Under the pieces are notes generated by a model. It saw only the letters and a program-made list of their open reading frames with translations, was not told the origin of the DNA and ran no database searches. From Kribbella sp. NBC_00382 (GTDB lineage: Bacteria > Actinomycetota > Actinomycetes > Propionibacteriales > Kribbellaceae), in assembly GCF_036067295.1 (NCBI RefSeq), contig NZ_CP107954.1, positions 7,936,001-8,000,000 on the forward strand: a stretch of 64,000 nucleotides of DNA, read 5' to 3'. The translations under genes were made by a program, and so were the position numbers. Below are positions 24,264 through 31,917 of this stretch, one piece after another; positions within the stretch are counted from its first letter, which is position 1; every line of letters begins with the position of its first letter.

Positions 24264-24893
24264 CTACTCGTCTATTCCGTTCTCGATCGCGTAGCGGACC
24301 AGCTCTGCGCGGTTGTGGAGCTGGAGCTTGCGCAACGTGTTCTGTACGTGGTTCTCGACTGTCCTGTGCGACAGCACCAGCCGCGTAGCAATCTGTCGGG
24401 CCGTGAGCCCTCGCGCTACCAGGCGTAGTACCTCTGTCTCGCGCTCGGTCAGCTGCGGCACCTCTGGCCCAGCTCCCAGCCGCCGGTACTCCCCCAGCAG
24501 CAACCCGGCCAGTCCTGCGCTGAATACGGCGTCGCCTTCGGCAGTACGGCGTACTGCGTCGTCGAACTCGTCCACTGATGCCGACTTGACCAGATACCCC
24601 GAGGCGCCGTTCTTCACAGCAGCCAGTACGTCGGCCTGCTCAGCGCTGGCCGACAGGACGAGTACCCGAGTGTCCGGGAGCTCCGCAGTGATCTCCCGGG
24701 TCGCATCGACGCCGGAGCCATCGCCCAGCTGCAGGTCCATCACAACCACGTCAGGCCTGGTCGCCAGGGCGATCTTGACCGCGCTCGCCACGTCCGACGC
24801 CGTCGCGCAGACGTCGTACCCACGACTCCCCAGGTCCCGAGCGACGCCTTCCCGCCACATCGGGTGGTCGTCGACGATCATCACCCGGGTCAT
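24264..24893 (-). CDS. Response regulator, NarL/LuxR family
   Basis: A 209-residue DNA-binding response regulator. The receiver domain starts TRVMIVDDHPMWREG with the acidic pair; the phospho-acceptor Asp lies in VVVMDLQLGDG (near residue 55), and the switch residues are VLVLSAS and GYLVKSA. The C-terminal HTH_LuxR domain is LTERETEVLRLVARGLTARQIATRLVLSHRTVENHVQNTLRKL. The ATG overlaps the kinase stop by 4 bp (ATGA type), so the two are translationally coupled. The target genes are not evident from the sequence. Confidence 0.96.
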   Translation of the reverse strand: MTRVMIVDDHPMWREGVARDLGSRGYDVCATASDVASAVKIALATRPDVVVMDLQLGDGSGVDATREITAELPDTRVLVLSASAEQADVLAAVKNGASGYLVKSASVDEFDDAVRRTAEGDAVFSAGLAGLLLGEYRRLGAGPEVPQLTERETEVLRLVARGLTARQIATRLVLSHRTVENHVQNTLRKLQLHNRAELVRYAIENGIDE

Positions 24894-26047
24894 AGAACAC
24901 TCACCTTCATCTCCCACTCGGTACCTTCGCCCGGCGCCGTCCGGACCGTGACCTTGCCGCCCAGATCGGCGATCCGGCCGCGAATCGACTGGCTCACTCC
25001 GAGGTGTCCGCTGGCGTCGAGCCGGTCCGGAGTCGTCCCGACCCCATCGTCGCGGATCGACAACAACACCTCGGTACCCAGGTCCTCGACCACCACCCAC
25101 GCCTGCGCGTCCGGCCCGGCGTGTTTGCTCACGTTGCTCAACGCTTCCTTGACGACGGCCACCAGCTCGGTCGCCCTCGCCGTCGGCAGCAGCACCTGAC
25201 CAGCCGGTACCACCACGTCCACCCGAGTCGTTGCCAGCGGCAAGAGCAACATACAGAGGTCGATCCGGCCGCGATCGCCGGTAACGGCCCGAGTCGCCAT
25301 CAGGGTGCGCAGGGCAACCTCCTGCTCCGCGGCCAGCGCAGCCAGCTCGACCGCCTCGCCACCGATCGCGTTGCCCCGCCGCTGCACCTGGGCGAGTACC
25401 TGGAGCACACCGTCATGGATGGAGCGGCTGAGCCGGAGCCGCTCGGCAGTCGCGCTCTCCGCCGCGATCGCGTCGCGCAGTCGCGTCGTGGCCCGGCGCA
25501 TGGTGCTGGCGGCGTACCCGACGACCAGGCCGGCGACGAGCAGCAACTGGACGTTGCTGAGGATCCTGGCTGCGTTGTCGACGCCCCGGAGCGAGAGCAG
25601 GGCCAGGCTGATCGTCGCGGCGCCGAGCAGGCCGCCGTCCCGACCGCGCGAGATGGCCAGCGCGAGCACCGGGCCCGCTGCCCAGACGGAGGTCAGGACC
25701 GAGGCTCCGCCCTGGATGTCCCGCAGCGGCTGGGCCAGCAGCGTCAGATACATACAGCCGACGGTGACAATCAGATCAGCGAATGCCAGTCGCGTATTGC
25801 GACGGCCCCAATGCCGGCTGTAACCAATGGACGCAATGACCGTCCAAACACCCATCACGGCCAGTTGAATGACCGCGCCGGACGGCCGCGCAATTCCGTC
25901 CCAGCGGCTCCAGACACCGAAACAGGCGAATCCCCAGGTGATCCCCCGGAAGACCACCAGCGCCCGCCACAACGGCAGCATCAGGTCGACCACCTCGCCG
26001 TCCGAGCGAGCGGTGTCGGCGCGCAGGCCACCCCGGGACAAGTCCAT
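24890..26047 (-). CDS. Sensor histidine kinase (HisKA_3, NarL-type partner)
   Basis: A kinase of about 385 residues with five or so membrane helices in the first 190 residues (for example FRGITWGFACFGVW, VIQLAVMGVWTVIASIGY, LLLVAGLVVGYAAS). The HisKA_3 dimerisation box follows, with the phospho-acceptor His in RLSRSIHDGVLQVLAQVQ. The ATPase domain has VVKEALSNVSKHA (N box) and SIRDDGVGTTPD (G1). There is no large extracellular loop, so the stimulus is probably membrane-related. ATG at 26047 is used; an in-frame ATG at 26122 is possible, and neither has a strong ribosome-binding site. It is divergent from the M6 protease gene. Confidence 0.9.
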   Translation of the reverse strand: MDLSRGGLRADTARSDGEVVDLMLPLWRALVVFRGITWGFACFGVWSRWDGIARPSGAVIQLAVMGVWTVIASIGYSRHWGRRNTRLAFADLIVTVGCMYLTLLAQPLRDIQGGASVLTSVWAAGPVLALAISRGRDGGLLGAATISLALLSLRGVDNAARILSNVQLLLVAGLVVGYAASTMRRATTRLRDAIAAESATAERLRLSRSIHDGVLQVLAQVQRRGNAIGGEAVELAALAAEQEVALRTLMATRAVTGDRGRIDLCMLLLPLATTRVDVVVPAGQVLLPTARATELVAVVKEALSNVSKHAGPDAQAWVVVEDLGTEVLLSIRDDGVGTTPDRLDASGHLGVSQSIRGRIADLGGKVTVRTAPGEGTEWEMKVSVL

Positions 26048-26285
26048 AGCGCACAGTCTGCCAATCGCCGCCCTCGCGACGCTGCGTCGCCCTACTCCAG
26101 TGTGTTGAGTGGTCTTACTCATTGCGTGCGCGCATGTTTCCCCGCTGTTGCGCGGAAAATTCTGCCAAACCACTTCAGCAACGCTGATTTTCCCCGTACT
26201 GTCGCGCAGAAGTACACGCTCGGGGGAGCCATGAACACGTCGCGTCACCACGCGCGGCGTGCTTTTTCAGTACAGGGAGGGAATC

Positions 26286-28664
26286 GTGCGCAAAGTATCC
26301 GCCGGGCTGTTCAGCCTGGCTCTGGCGACGACGTTCGGCTTGAGCATGGCCTCAGCCGGCAACGCCGCCCAGCTGCCGGCTGGGGCCGCCGCCGCACCGT
26401 CGGTGAGCGAACCCGTAGCCACCTCGGACGAGCTGCCGAACCCGGCCGAGGACAAGCGCCGCGACCTGCGTGAGGAAGCCCTCACCAAGGTCCTGAACGG
26501 AACCGCCAAGGCCGAGAAGCGCGGCGCCAGCACGGTCGTCAAGCTGGGCAAGAAGGACGCCGGGGTCAAGGGCAGCCTGAAGGCCGGCAAGACCGCCACG
26601 GCGGCCAAGGCCAAGGTCGACCAGTACGTCGAGCTGAGCCGCGAGAAGACCGACAAGATCTTCGTCGTCCTCGCCGAGTTCGGCAACGAGCGGCACCCGA
26701 ACTACCCGGACAAGGACCAGGCGCCGGCCATCCCCGGCCCGGCCACCTTCGAGGGGCCGCTGAACAACCAGATCCCCGCGCCGGACCGAGCGGTGGACAA
26801 CTCCACGGTCTGGCAGGCCAACTACGACCAGCAGCACTACCAGGACCTGTACTTCGGCAACGGCAACTCCGTGAAGAAGTACTACGAGAAGCAGTCCTCG
26901 GGTCGCTACAGCGTCGACGGCGAGGTCACCAACTGGGTCAAGGTCAAGTACAACGAGGCCCGGTACGGCCGCTCCAACGGCTACCCGTGCGCCGGCAACG
27001 TCTGCAACAACACCTGGGCGCTCGTCGCGGACGCGGTGAACCAGTGGGTCGTCGATCAGAAGGCGGCCGGCAAGACCACCGCCCAGATCAAGGCCGACCT
27101 GGCGACGTTCGACCAGTGGGACCGTTACGACTACGACGGTGACGGCAACTTCAACGAGCCCGACGGCTACATCGACCACTTCCAGATCGTCCACGCCGGT
27201 GGCGACCAGGCCGATGGCGACCCGCAGCAGGGTGAGGACGCCATCTGGTCGCACCGCTGGTACGTCGGTGTCACGGGCGGCCCGGCCACCAACCCGGCCG
27301 GCGGCGCGCAGATCGGTGACACCGGCCTGTGGGTCGGCGACTACACGATCCAGCCGGAGAACGGCGGCATCAGCGTCTTCGCGCACGAGTTCGGCCACGA
27401 CCTCGGTCTGCCGGACCTCTACGACACCTCCGGTGCCGCGGTCGAGAACGGCGTCAACTGGTGGTCGATCATGGCGCAGAGCCGGGTCAGCAAGCCCACT
27501 GACGGCGGCATCGGCGAGCAGGCTGCCGACTTCGGCGCCTGGGAGAAGCTGCAGCTGGGCTGGCTGGACTACGAGATCGTCGCGGCCGGCCAGGACCGCA
27601 AGCTGGAGCTCGGCCCGCACGAGTACAACTCGACCAACCCGCAGGCCGTCGTGGTGACGCTGCCGAAGAAGCCGGTGACCTCGCCGCTGCAGCCCCCGGC
27701 TGTCGGCGCGAAGAGCTGGTGGAGCGGCAGGGGTGACAACTTCAACCGGACGATGAGCCGCCAGGTCGTGGTCCCGGCCGGTACCACCTCCCTCACCTTC
27801 CAGGCGAACTATGACACCGAGGTCGATTACGACTACGCCTATGTCGAGGTGAACGACGGGACCGGCTACAAGGCGATCCCCGGCAACATCACCAACCCGG
27901 CGACGGGCAACGGCATCAACGGCGCCAGCAACGGCTGGAAGCCGGCCACGTTCGACCTGTCGGCCTACGCCGGCAAGACGATCGGCCTGCAGTTCCGCTA
28001 CGCCACGGACTCGAACACCGGCGGATTCGGTATCCACCTGGACGACATCAAGGTCACCAACGGCGCCACCACGGTGCTGACCTCGGGTGCCGAGACGTCG
28101 CCGGAGGGCTGGACGCTGAACGGCTTCAGCTCGGTGGGGTCGACGCTGACCACGCTGTACGACAACTACTACATCGCCTCGCACCGCAACTACGTCTCCT
28201 ACGACGAGAACCTCAAGACCGGTCCGTACAACTTCGGTTGGGCCAACACGCTGGGCGACAAGGTGGAGCACTTCCCGATGCAGGAGGGTCTGCTGATCTC
28301 CTACTGGGACACCTCGGTGGACGACAACAACGTCAACGTCCACCCCGGTTCGGGCGAAATCCTCCCGATCGACTCGCACCCGACGCCGATCAACCGTCTC
28401 GACGGTGGCCTGTGGCGTCCGCGGGTCAGCGGCTACGACGCGCCGTTCGGACTGACGAAGGCCGACTCGTTCACGCTCCACCTGAACGGCCAGGCCAGCT
28501 ACATCCGCGGCCAGGCAGCTCAGCCGCTGTTCAACGACAGCCTGTCCTACTGGGACGCCACGCAGCCGCAGAACAGCGTCAAGGTGCCGAACAACGGCGT
28601 CAACATCCGCGTGACGTCGCGCGACAACACCTCGATCAAGGTCCGCATCTCCAAGCGGAGCTGA
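26286..28664 (+). CDS. Secreted immune inhibitor A-type metalloprotease (M6)
   Basis: A 792-residue exported zinc protease. The signal peptide is RKVSAGLFSLALATTFGLSMASAGNA. A propeptide-like region extends to about residue 110, then ExFGNERHPNYPD, the start of the M6 domain. The zinc site is His367-Glu-Phe-Gly-His371 (HEFGHDLGLPD). After the catalytic domain, about residues 480-620 form a beta-sandwich of MAM/carbohydrate-binding character (TSLTFQANYDTEVDYDYAYVEV). GTG at 26286 has AGGGAGGG upstream. Divergence from the histidine kinase leaves open that the two-component system controls it. A strong terminator follows. Confidence 0.94.
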   Translation: MRKVSAGLFSLALATTFGLSMASAGNAAQLPAGAAAAPSVSEPVATSDELPNPAEDKRRDLREEALTKVLNGTAKAEKRGASTVVKLGKKDAGVKGSLKAGKTATAAKAKVDQYVELSREKTDKIFVVLAEFGNERHPNYPDKDQAPAIPGPATFEGPLNNQIPAPDRAVDNSTVWQANYDQQHYQDLYFGNGNSVKKYYEKQSSGRYSVDGEVTNWVKVKYNEARYGRSNGYPCAGNVCNNTWALVADAVNQWVVDQKAAGKTTAQIKADLATFDQWDRYDYDGDGNFNEPDGYIDHFQIVHAGGDQADGDPQQGEDAIWSHRWYVGVTGGPATNPAGGAQIGDTGLWVGDYTIQPENGGISVFAHEFGHDLGLPDLYDTSGAAVENGVNWWSIMAQSRVSKPTDGGIGEQAADFGAWEKLQLGWLDYEIVAAGQDRKLELGPHEYNSTNPQAVVVTLPKKPVTSPLQPPAVGAKSWWSGRGDNFNRTMSRQVVVPAGTTSLTFQANYDTEVDYDYAYVEVNDGTGYKAIPGNITNPATGNGINGASNGWKPATFDLSAYAGKTIGLQFRYATDSNTGGFGIHLDDIKVTNGATTVLTSGAETSPEGWTLNGFSSVGSTLTTLYDNYYIASHRNYVSYDENLKTGPYNFGWANTLGDKVEHFPMQEGLLISYWDTSVDDNNVNVHPGSGEILPIDSHPTPINRLDGGLWRPRVSGYDAPFGLTKADSFTLHLNGQASYIRGQAAQPLFNDSLSYWDATQPQNSVKVPNNGVNIRVTSRDNTSIKVRISKRS

Positions 28665-28681
28665 TCACCGCACGACACAAA

Positions 28682-28714
28682 CCAGCGGCCCCGGGGATTC
28701 CCCGGGGCCGCTGG
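28682..28714. terminator. Bidirectional terminator between M6 protease and hflX
   Basis: A perfect 14-bp stem (CCAGCGGCCCCGGG / CCCGGGGCCGCTGG) with a 5-nt loop, followed by CCTTTGTTCT. It lies between convergent genes. Confidence 0.9.
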
Positions 28715-28739
28715 CCTTTGTTCTAGCTGGTACTACGGA

Positions 28740-30230
28740 TCAGGCGGTGACCGCGTACTGCGCGAGATCCCCCGCCAGGTCCGCGTGGACCCGGGCCGTC
28801 ATCCGCGTGCCGTCACCGGTGTGCTCCAACTGGTCCACCGCGCCCTCGGAGTGGATCCGCGAGACCAGGTCGCCCCGGTCGTACGGCAGCAGCAGCTCGA
28901 CCGCGACGTCCGGGCTCGGCAGTGACGCCTCGACCAGAGCGCGCAGCTTGTCGATGCCGTCACCCGTGTGCGCGGACACGACGATCGCGCCCGTCTCCCG
29001 GTGCAGGATCGGCGCGAGCGCCATCGGGTCGGCCAGGTCGCCCTTGTTGATCACGATGATCTCCGGGACGTCCGAGGCGCCGATCTCGGTGAGCACCTCG
29101 CGGACCGCGTTGATCTGCGCGATCGGGTCCGGGTGGGAGCCGTCCACCACGTGCAGCAGCAGGTCCGCGTCCGCGACCTCCTCCAGCGTCGAGCGGAACG
29201 CCTCGACGATGTCGTGCGGCAGGTGCCGGACGAACCCGACGGTGTCGGTGAACGTGTAGACCCGGCCGTCACTCGTGGTGGTACGACGCGTGGTCGGGTC
29301 CAGGGTCGCGAACAGCGCGTTCTCGACCAGTACCCCGGCGTTCGTCATGTTGTTGAGCAGCGAGGACTTGCCGGCGTTCGTGTAGCCCGCGATCGCGACC
29401 GACGGGATCGAGTGCCGGCGACGCTCCTGGCGCATCGTCGACCGGGTGCCCTTCAGGTCCTTCAGCTCACGCCGCAGCTTGGCGATCTTGGTGTTGATCC
29501 GGCGCCGGTCGGTCTCGATCTTGGTTTCACCAGGACCACGACCACCGATACCGCCACCTGCCGCACCGACGCGGCCACCGGCCTGGCGGGACAGGTTTCC
29601 ACCCCAACCACGCAGCCGCTGCTTCATGTACTGCAGCTGGGCCAGCTCGACCTGAGCCTTGCCTTCCTTGCTCTTCGCGTGCTGCGCGAAGATGTCGAGG
29701 ATCAGCGCGGTCCGGTCGACCACCTTGACCTTCAGCTTGTCTTCCAGGTTGCGCAGCTGGGCGGGCGCGAGCTCGCCGTCCGCGATCACCGTGTCAGCGC
29801 CGAGCGACGCGACCAGGTTGCGCAGGTCGGCCACCTTGCCGCTACCGATGTAGGTCGCGGGGTCCGGCTTCTTGCGCCGCTGGATCACGCCGTCGAGCAC
29901 CTCGGAACCAGCCGTCTCGGCGAGCAGCTTCAGCTCGGCGAGCGAGTTCTCGGCGTCCTCCGCGCTGCCGTCCGTCCACACGCCGACCAGCAGCACGCGC
30001 TCGAGCAGCAGCTTCCGGTACTCGACCTCGCTGATGTCCGTCAGCTCGGTCGACATCCCCACCACGCGCCGCAGCGCCTGGCGTTCCTCGAGCTCTAGGC
30101 CCTCGGTGTTCTCCTCAGCGGAGTAGTCGTTCTGGTAACCCGACGAAGTGTCCTCGTCGTCGAGCACGTCGTCCTGGAGCAGGTCGAGGTCGACGTCGGT
30201 CTCTTCGTATGCGTTCGATTGGGTCGTCAT
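28740..30230 (-). CDS. hflX: Ribosome-associated GTPase HflX
   Basis: A 496-residue TRAFAC GTPase that binds the 50S subunit and rescues or splits stalled ribosomes. After an acidic N-terminal tail come the HflX domain (RVLLVGVWTDGSAEDAENSLAEL; DRTALILDIFAQHAKSKEGKAQVELAQLQY) and the glycine-rich RQAGGRVGAAGGGIGGRGPGE linker region. The G domain has G1 GYTNAGKSSLLN, G3 DTVGFVRHLPHD and G4 NKGD. ATG at 30230 has GGAAGG upstream; a start at 30260 adds nothing. It is downstream of dapF on the same strand with about 80 bp between, as in other actinobacteria. Confidence 0.96.
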   Translation of the reverse strand: MTTQSNAYEETDVDLDLLQDDVLDDEDTSSGYQNDYSAEENTEGLELEERQALRRVVGMSTELTDISEVEYRKLLLERVLLVGVWTDGSAEDAENSLAELKLLAETAGSEVLDGVIQRRKKPDPATYIGSGKVADLRNLVASLGADTVIADGELAPAQLRNLEDKLKVKVVDRTALILDIFAQHAKSKEGKAQVELAQLQYMKQRLRGWGGNLSRQAGGRVGAAGGGIGGRGPGETKIETDRRRINTKIAKLRRELKDLKGTRSTMRQERRRHSIPSVAIAGYTNAGKSSLLNNMTNAGVLVENALFATLDPTTRRTTTSDGRVYTFTDTVGFVRHLPHDIVEAFRSTLEEVADADLLLHVVDGSHPDPIAQINAVREVLTEIGASDVPEIIVINKGDLADPMALAPILHRETGAIVVSAHTGDGIDKLRALVEASLPSPDVAVELLLPYDRGDLVSRIHSEGAVDQLEHTGDGTRMTARVHADLAGDLAQYAVTA

Positions 30231-30312
30231 ATACCTTCCATCGTGGCACGGCTCACCCACACAGGCGAGCCGATTACCTTTCCAACGACCCCGCGGCGCG
30301 CTGAATTCCCGT

Positions 30313-31155
30313 TCAGGCAGGCAGCCAGGCCCGGTCGAACTCGCCGCGGGCGTGGATGACGGCCGGGCCGGTGAGTTCCAGGTGATTGTCTTCGCGCCAG
30401 TTCACGGTGACAGAGCCGCCCGGTACGCCGATGAGGTACGTGACCGGGGTGGCCTGGCGGGCGGCTCGGGCGGCGGCTACTGCGACGGCGCAGGTGCCGG
30501 TGCCGCAGGAGCGGGTCTCCCCCGCGCCTCGCTCGTGAACTCGCATCTCGACCTCGTTCGGGCCCTTGCGGACTACGAACTCGATGTTGACGCCTTGGGG
30601 GAACGCGGTTGCCGGGGACCAACCGGGCTGGTCGCAGAGGTTGCCGGGCTCGTCGAGCGAGTCGACGAAGGCCACGGCGTGGGGGTTGCCCATGTCGACG
30701 TGGATGGCGGGCCATTGGTGGCCGTTCGCCTCCACGACGATGCCTGCGGGGCCGGGGAGGGTGGGTTCGCCCATGTCGACGGTGATGGTGCCGTCGTCGT
30801 TGAGCACGACCTCCTTCACCCCGGCACGGGTACCCACCCGGACGGGCTTCTCGCCGACCAGGCCGGCCTCAGCCAGGTACCGGACGAAGACCCGGACGCC
30901 GTTGCCGCACATCTCGGCGATCGAGCCGTCGCCGTTGCGGTAGTCCATGAACCAGTCGCCGCCGTCCTCGACGTACGACTGCTTCGACCCCTCGATCACC
31001 CGCAGCACACCGTCCGCGCCGAGCCCGGCATGCCGGTCGCACAGGAACCGGACAACACTCGCATCCAGATCCCCGTGCACGGAGCCGTCGGGATCGGGCA
31101 GCAACACGAAGTCGTTCTCCGTGCCATGCCCCTTCAACCAGGGGAAAGTGCTCAT
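30313..31155 (-). CDS. dapF: Diaminopimelate epimerase
   Basis: A 280-residue cofactor-independent racemase that converts LL- to meso-diaminopimelate for lysine and peptidoglycan synthesis. Both active-site Cys are present: Cys83 (MCGNGVRVF) and Cys217 (SCGTGTC). The N-terminus KGHGTENDFVLL and the middle MGNPHAVAFVD segment are typical. ATG at 31155 gives the family N-terminus. A small gene starts divergently 30 bp away. In related genomes miaA lies next to dapF; here about 6.4 kb, including the SIR2-STAND gene, separates them. Confidence 0.97.
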   Translation of the reverse strand: MSTFPWLKGHGTENDFVLLPDPDGSVHGDLDASVVRFLCDRHAGLGADGVLRVIEGSKQSYVEDGGDWFMDYRNGDGSIAEMCGNGVRVFVRYLAEAGLVGEKPVRVGTRAGVKEVVLNDDGTITVDMGEPTLPGPAGIVVEANGHQWPAIHVDMGNPHAVAFVDSLDEPGNLCDQPGWSPATAFPQGVNIEFVVRKGPNEVEMRVHERGAGETRSCGTGTCAVAVAAARAARQATPVTYLIGVPGGSVTVNWREDNHLELTGPAVIHARGEFDRAWLPA

Positions 31156-31185
31156 AGGTAGATCGTACGGGCGTACCGTTTCCGC

Positions 31186-31464
31186 ATGGGTGAGCAGGTG
31201 GTCGCGTACTTCTGGGAGCGCGAGGACGCGGATCAGGTGGCCGGGCAGCTTCATGCCGTCGTGCGGCGGGATCGGTTCCAGGGTGAAGACGACGATGAGG
31301 ACCACCCGTGGATGGTCCTCGTGCCGGCTGACGCCGATCTCGCAACGGTCGAGCCGCTGGTCACGCAGTACGACGGCTGGCTCGACGCGGGTGATGCCGG
31401 AGCACCACCGCCCGTCGAGCCGCCGCCGTTGCCTACTGCTCCTAAGAGGTTGAACCGCAGCTAA
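31186..31464 (+). CDS. Small acidic hypothetical protein
   Basis: A 92-residue protein from ATG, divergent from dapF with 30 bp between start codons. Residues 3-75 look folded (VVAYFWEREDADQVAGQLHAVV; HPWMVLVPADADLATVEPLVTQYDGWL) with two alpha/beta units. The C-terminus is a Pro-rich tail (PPPVEPPPLPTAP). Codon use is high-GC, like the backbone. I do not recognise a family. It is the last backbone-like gene before the AT-richer island. Confidence 0.7.
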   Translation: MGEQVVAYFWEREDADQVAGQLHAVVRRDRFQGEDDDEDHPWMVLVPADADLATVEPLVTQYDGWLDAGDAGAPPPVEPPPLPTAPKRLNRS

Positions 31465-31917
31465 CTAGGAGGTCAACCTAGATGCCTGCTCCGGCTGCGG
31501 CGCGGCGCGAGGTCGATCCCCACGCTTGCCGTTGGACCCCTTGGTGAGTTGAAGTCTGTTGACGCAAACCGCCTTGGAGCGGAGCGAAGGTTCAGCGCAG
31601 CAACCTTGACAGTTCTATCTCAATCAGGACATAGACCTCAGGACGCGTCGAGCCTCCTGCGCCTCTCGTGCTGGTATGCACTCAGAAAAGACTCGGCCTT
31701 ATTGACGACCAACTGCCCGATTCAACTAGTCTCAGTTGACCCGATGGTCACCGGTCAGGTCGCATCTCGCCTCGGTCGCCGCGGACGTGCCCCTGATTTT
31801 GGTTGGCAGAACCATAGTTGGAGCGAACTGTTGCTGCGCAGTAGCTGATGCCAGCCCGAGGGCTAGACAGCACCAGTGCCTTGCGTCAGGATCAGAGTAA
31901 GGGGAAGTACCAATTAG
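31465..31917 (+). other. 453-bp stretch without a convincing gene; left edge of the AT-richer island
   Basis: No ORF here has credible start signals and composition. An ATG at 31482 behind AGGAGG opens only 21 codons before TGA and may be the cut start of a former gene. A 99-codon frame at 31549-31848 begins with TTG and has no ribosome-binding site. Composition shifts from GC-rich to mixed across about 31,490-31,560. The right part must hold the promoter of the SIR2-STAND gene, but I cannot pick a convincing -35/-10 pair. Confidence 0.55.

Noticed and set aside
26352..28481. A 709-codon reverse ORF over the M6 protease gene
   Set aside because: The forward gene has a signal peptide, HEFGH zinc site and good start; the reverse frame is Val/Arg/Asp-biased noise.
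31549..31848. A 99-codon ORF upstream of the SIR2-STAND gene, considered as a possible partner
   Set aside because: It starts with TTG, has no ribosome-binding site, no hydrophobic core pattern or family likeness, and lies in the composition transition zone. I treat it as non-coding.
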